DNA of 64,000 nucleotides from Sulfuricella sp. T08 (GTDB lineage: Bacteria; Pseudomonadota; Gammaproteobacteria; Burkholderiales; Sulfuricellaceae), in NCBI RefSeq assembly GCF_000971475.1, contig NZ_DF967523.1, forward strand, positions 62,001 to 126,000, read 5' to 3'. The notes under the pieces were generated by a model. That model did no database searches, was not told where the DNA came from, and saw nothing but the letters and a program-made list of their open reading frames with translations. Made by a program: the position numbers and the translations under genes. How positions within the stretch are numbered: position 1 is the first letter of the stretch; each line of letters opens with the position of its first letter. Of the stretch, positions 61,811 to 64,000 are shown one piece after another.

Positions 61811-63508
61811 ATGGAATTGACGGGCGCAGAGATCGTTGTGCGCTGTCTGGCGGAAGAAGGGACCGAATTTGTTTTCGGTTACCCCGGCGGTGCAGTGCTG
61901 AACATTTACGACGAGGTTTTCAAGCAGAACAAGTTCAAGCATGTGCTGGTCAGGCACGAGCAGGCCGCGGTGCATGCCGCCGACGGCTATGCGCGCGCCA
62001 CCGGTCGGACCGGGGTTGCACTGGTGACTTCCGGGCCGGGTGCGACCAATGCCGTTACTGGTATCGCTACCGCCTACATGGATTCGATTCCGCTGGTAGT
62101 GATTTCCGGCCAGGTTCCAACCGCCGCGATCGGCATGGATGCCTTCCAGGAAGTGGATATGGTGGGCATCACTCGCCCCTGCGTGAAACACAATTTCCTG
62201 GTGAAGGATGTCAGGGATCTTGCCGAGACCATCAAGAAGGCGTTTTATCTTGCTTCAACTGGCCGACCCGGACCGGTGGTAGTGGACATTCCCAAGGATG
62301 TGACCCAGCACAAGACTGAATTCACCTATCCAAAAAAGGTGACGATGCGCTCCTACAACCCTGTAATCAAGGGGCATCCGGGGCAGATCAAGCGCGCGGT
62401 GCAGATGATCCTCGATGCAAAGCGGCCGATGCTCTATACCGGCGGCGGCGTGGTGCTGAGCAACGCGGCGGAGGAACTGACCCAGCTTACGCGCCAGCTC
62501 GGTTTCCCGATTACCAGTACATTGATGGGGCTGGGCGGCTACCCCGCCTCAGATCCACTGTTTACCGGCATGCTCGGCATGCATGGCACCTACGAAGCCA
62601 ATATGGCGATGCAGCATTGCGATGTGCTGATCGCCATCGGCGCCCGTTTCGATGATCGTGTCATCGGCAATCCGGAGCATTTTTTTCAGGATGGCCGCCG
62701 CATCATCCACATCGACATCGATCCCACGTCCATCGCGAAGCGGGTCAAGGTAGACGTGCCCATAGTCGGTAACGTCAAGGACGTGCTGGCGGAGATGAAT
62801 AAACTGATTCAGGTCAGCAAGGAGAAGCCCGATCAGGCTGCGCTCAAGACCTGGTGGACGCAGATCGAACTGTGGCGCTCTCAAGACTGCATGAAATATG
62901 ACCGCGACAGCAGCCTGATCAAGCCCCAGTACGTGATCGAAAAGCTGCACCAGGTTACCCGGGGTGACGCCTATGTGACCTCCGACGTCGGACAGCACCA
63001 GATGTGGGCTGCGCAGTATTACAAGTTCGACCAGCCGCGTCGCTGGATCAACTCCGGTGGCTTGGGCACCATGGGCTTCGGTTTGCCGGCAGCGATGGGC
63101 GTGCAGTTTGCCCATCCCGAGGCGATGGTGGCCTGCGTGACTGGTGAGGGCAGCATCCAGATGAATATTCAGGAGCTGTCTACCTGCAAGCAGTTCAATC
63201 TGCCGCTCAAGATCATACTGCTCAACAATCGCTACCTCGGTATGGTGAGGCAGTGGCAGGAGTTCTTTTACGGCAACCGTTATGCTGAATCCTATATGGA
63301 TGCGCTACCGGATTTTGCCAAGCTGGCTGAAAGTTACGGCCATGTCGGTATGAAGATAGAGAAGCCGGAAGATGTCGAGGGCGCGCTGAAAGAAGCGTTC
63401 GACATGAAGGATCGGCTGGTGTTCATGAACTTCATTACCGACCAGAAGGAAAATGTATTCCCGATGATTCCCGCCGGCAAGGGCTTGAGTGAAATGATTC
63501 TGGTATAA
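61811..63508 (+). CDS. ilvB: Acetolactate synthase large subunit
   Basis: The catalytic thiamin-diphosphate subunit that makes acetolactate/acetohydroxybutyrate for branched-chain amino acids. The 565-residue product has EEGTEFVFGYPGGAVLNIYDE with the catalytic glutamate in RHEQAAVHAADGYARATG, the FAD/central domain (PMLYTGGGVVLSNA) and the ThDP motif VTGEGSIQMNIQELSTCKQFNLPLKIILLNN. Full length. ilvH follows after 4 nt. Confidence 0.96.
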   Translation: MELTGAEIVVRCLAEEGTEFVFGYPGGAVLNIYDEVFKQNKFKHVLVRHEQAAVHAADGYARATGRTGVALVTSGPGATNAVTGIATAYMDSIPLVVISGQVPTAAIGMDAFQEVDMVGITRPCVKHNFLVKDVRDLAETIKKAFYLASTGRPGPVVVDIPKDVTQHKTEFTYPKKVTMRSYNPVIKGHPGQIKRAVQMILDAKRPMLYTGGGVVLSNAAEELTQLTRQLGFPITSTLMGLGGYPASDPLFTGMLGMHGTYEANMAMQHCDVLIAIGARFDDRVIGNPEHFFQDGRRIIHIDIDPTSIAKRVKVDVPIVGNVKDVLAEMNKLIQVSKEKPDQAALKTWWTQIELWRSQDCMKYDRDSSLIKPQYVIEKLHQVTRGDAYVTSDVGQHQMWAAQYYKFDQPRRWINSGGLGTMGFGLPAAMGVQFAHPEAMVACVTGEGSIQMNIQELSTCKQFNLPLKIILLNNRYLGMVRQWQEFFYGNRYAESYMDALPDFAKLAESYGHVGMKIEKPEDVEGALKEAFDMKDRLVFMNFITDQKENVFPMIPAGKGLSEMILV

Positions 63509-63512
63509 AACT

Positions 63513-64000
63513 ATGCGGCACATAATTTCATTGTTGATGGAAAACGAAGCGGGCGCTCTGTCCCGTGTTGCCGGACTGTTTTCGGCGCGCGGCTACAACA
63601 TCGAGTCGCTGACGGTGGCTCCGACCGAGGATGCCACCCTGTCGCGCATGACTATCGTCACTCGTGGTTCCGATGACGTGATCGAGCAGATCACCAAGCA
63701 GCTAAACAAGCTGATCGACGTGGTCAAGGTGGTGGATTTGTCCGAAGCCGGTCACATCGAGCGCGAGTTGATGCTGGTGAAAGTGCGCGCCGAGGGTGAG
63801 TTGCGCGAGGAAATGAAACGCATGTCGGATATCTTCCGCGGTCGCATTGTGGATGTCACCGACAAGACCTACACCATCGAGCTGACCGGCGCAGGCTACA
63901 AGCTGGATGCCTTTCTCGAAGCGCTGGACAAGGATGCGATTCTGGAAACGGTGCGCTCCGGTGCGTCCGGCATCGGCAGGGGTGATAGAATGCTGAAAGT
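63513..64000 (+). CDS. ilvH: Acetolactate synthase small subunit (3' end at window edge)
   Basis: The regulatory subunit of acetolactate synthase with an N-terminal ACT domain (MRHIISLLMENEAGALSRVAGLFSARGYNIESLTVAPTED, valine-binding region) and a second ACT-like domain (RELMLVKVRAEGELREEMKRMSDIFRGRIVDVTDKTYTIELTG). The frame reaches the end of the window at SGIGRGDRMLK, which is where homologues end, so only the last codon or two are missing. It starts 4 nt after the ilvB stop. Confidence 0.95.
   Translation, partial: MRHIISLLMENEAGALSRVAGLFSARGYNIESLTVAPTEDATLSRMTIVTRGSDDVIEQITKQLNKLIDVVKVVDLSEAGHIERELMLVKVRAEGELREEMKRMSDIFRGRIVDVTDKTYTIELTGAGYKLDAFLEALDKDAILETVRSGASGIGRGDRMLK

Overview
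The window looks like a chromosomal segment of a sulfur-oxidising, chemolithotrophic betaproteobacterium. A member of Nitrosomonadales close to the Sulfuricella type would fit, but there is no 16S gene here and this rests on gene content only. The DNA is fairly GC-rich. It carries housekeeping genes with betaproteobacterial neighbourhoods (lptF-lptG; an ECF sigma factor with DUF3619 and DUF3106; clpS-clpA; pepA-holC-valS; ilvB-ilvH) interleaved with several sulfur and redox modules.

Layout. 1-3957: end of a [NiFe]-hydrogenase maturation operon (hypF 3' part, hypC, hypD, hypE). 4158-7567: a secreted NTF2-like protein, a cupredoxin-like protein and a GGDEF/EAL sensor with a degenerate GGDEF site. 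7602-13755: more signalling (Hpt/HD-GYP protein, HDOD-GAF histidine kinase, REC-PAS-GGDEF-EAL protein) and a glutaredoxin-like protein. 13847-21720: tRNA-Lys, a YeeE/YedE thiosulfate-type transporter, queC, nudJ, mnmA, a glutathione S-transferase and acnB. 21883-27599: two tandem units, each a 65-residue protein plus an Acidithiobacillus-type sulfide:quinone oxidoreductase. Upstream of them lie a near-perfect sigma-54 promoter, two TGACA-N3-TGTCA palindromes, a divergent sigma-54 activator and a Crp/Fnr regulator. 27870-37792: a tetrathionate-reductase locus (ttrB, ttrC, ttrA) joined to periplasmic DsrE-like, TlpA-like and DsbG-like genes and a convergent ttrS/ttrR two-component system. 37881-42515: clpA, clpS, an M48 protease with TPRs, and moaC. 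42712-48733: rhodanese, tusA, dsrE3A, a lipoate-binding protein (LbpA) and a complete lipoate-assembly set (two radical-SAM sulfur-insertion proteins, a ligase, a LipT flavoprotein), without the hdr genes expected beside them. 48975-51322: a FadL/TodX-type porin and a DUF302 protein. 51561-64000: valS, holC, pepA, lptF/G, RDD protein, DUF3106/DUF3619/ECF sigma, and ilvB/ilvH running off the end.

Taken together, sulfide enters through SQR, sulfane sulfur is carried by rhodanese/TusA/DsrE3A toward a lipoate-dependent system, and tetrathionate can serve as an electron acceptor through Ttr. c-di-GMP signalling is unusually dense in the first 13 kb.

The non-coding layer is also informative. There is a 267-bp MITE-like element with 27-bp inverted ends and two internal stems, whose end supplies the stop codon of the neighbouring gene. 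There are also an insertion-like palindrome inside hypF, a short clpA-tail/terminator repeat, a palindrome shared by the 3' ends of convergent lptG and the RDD gene, and two other intergenic palindromic repeats.
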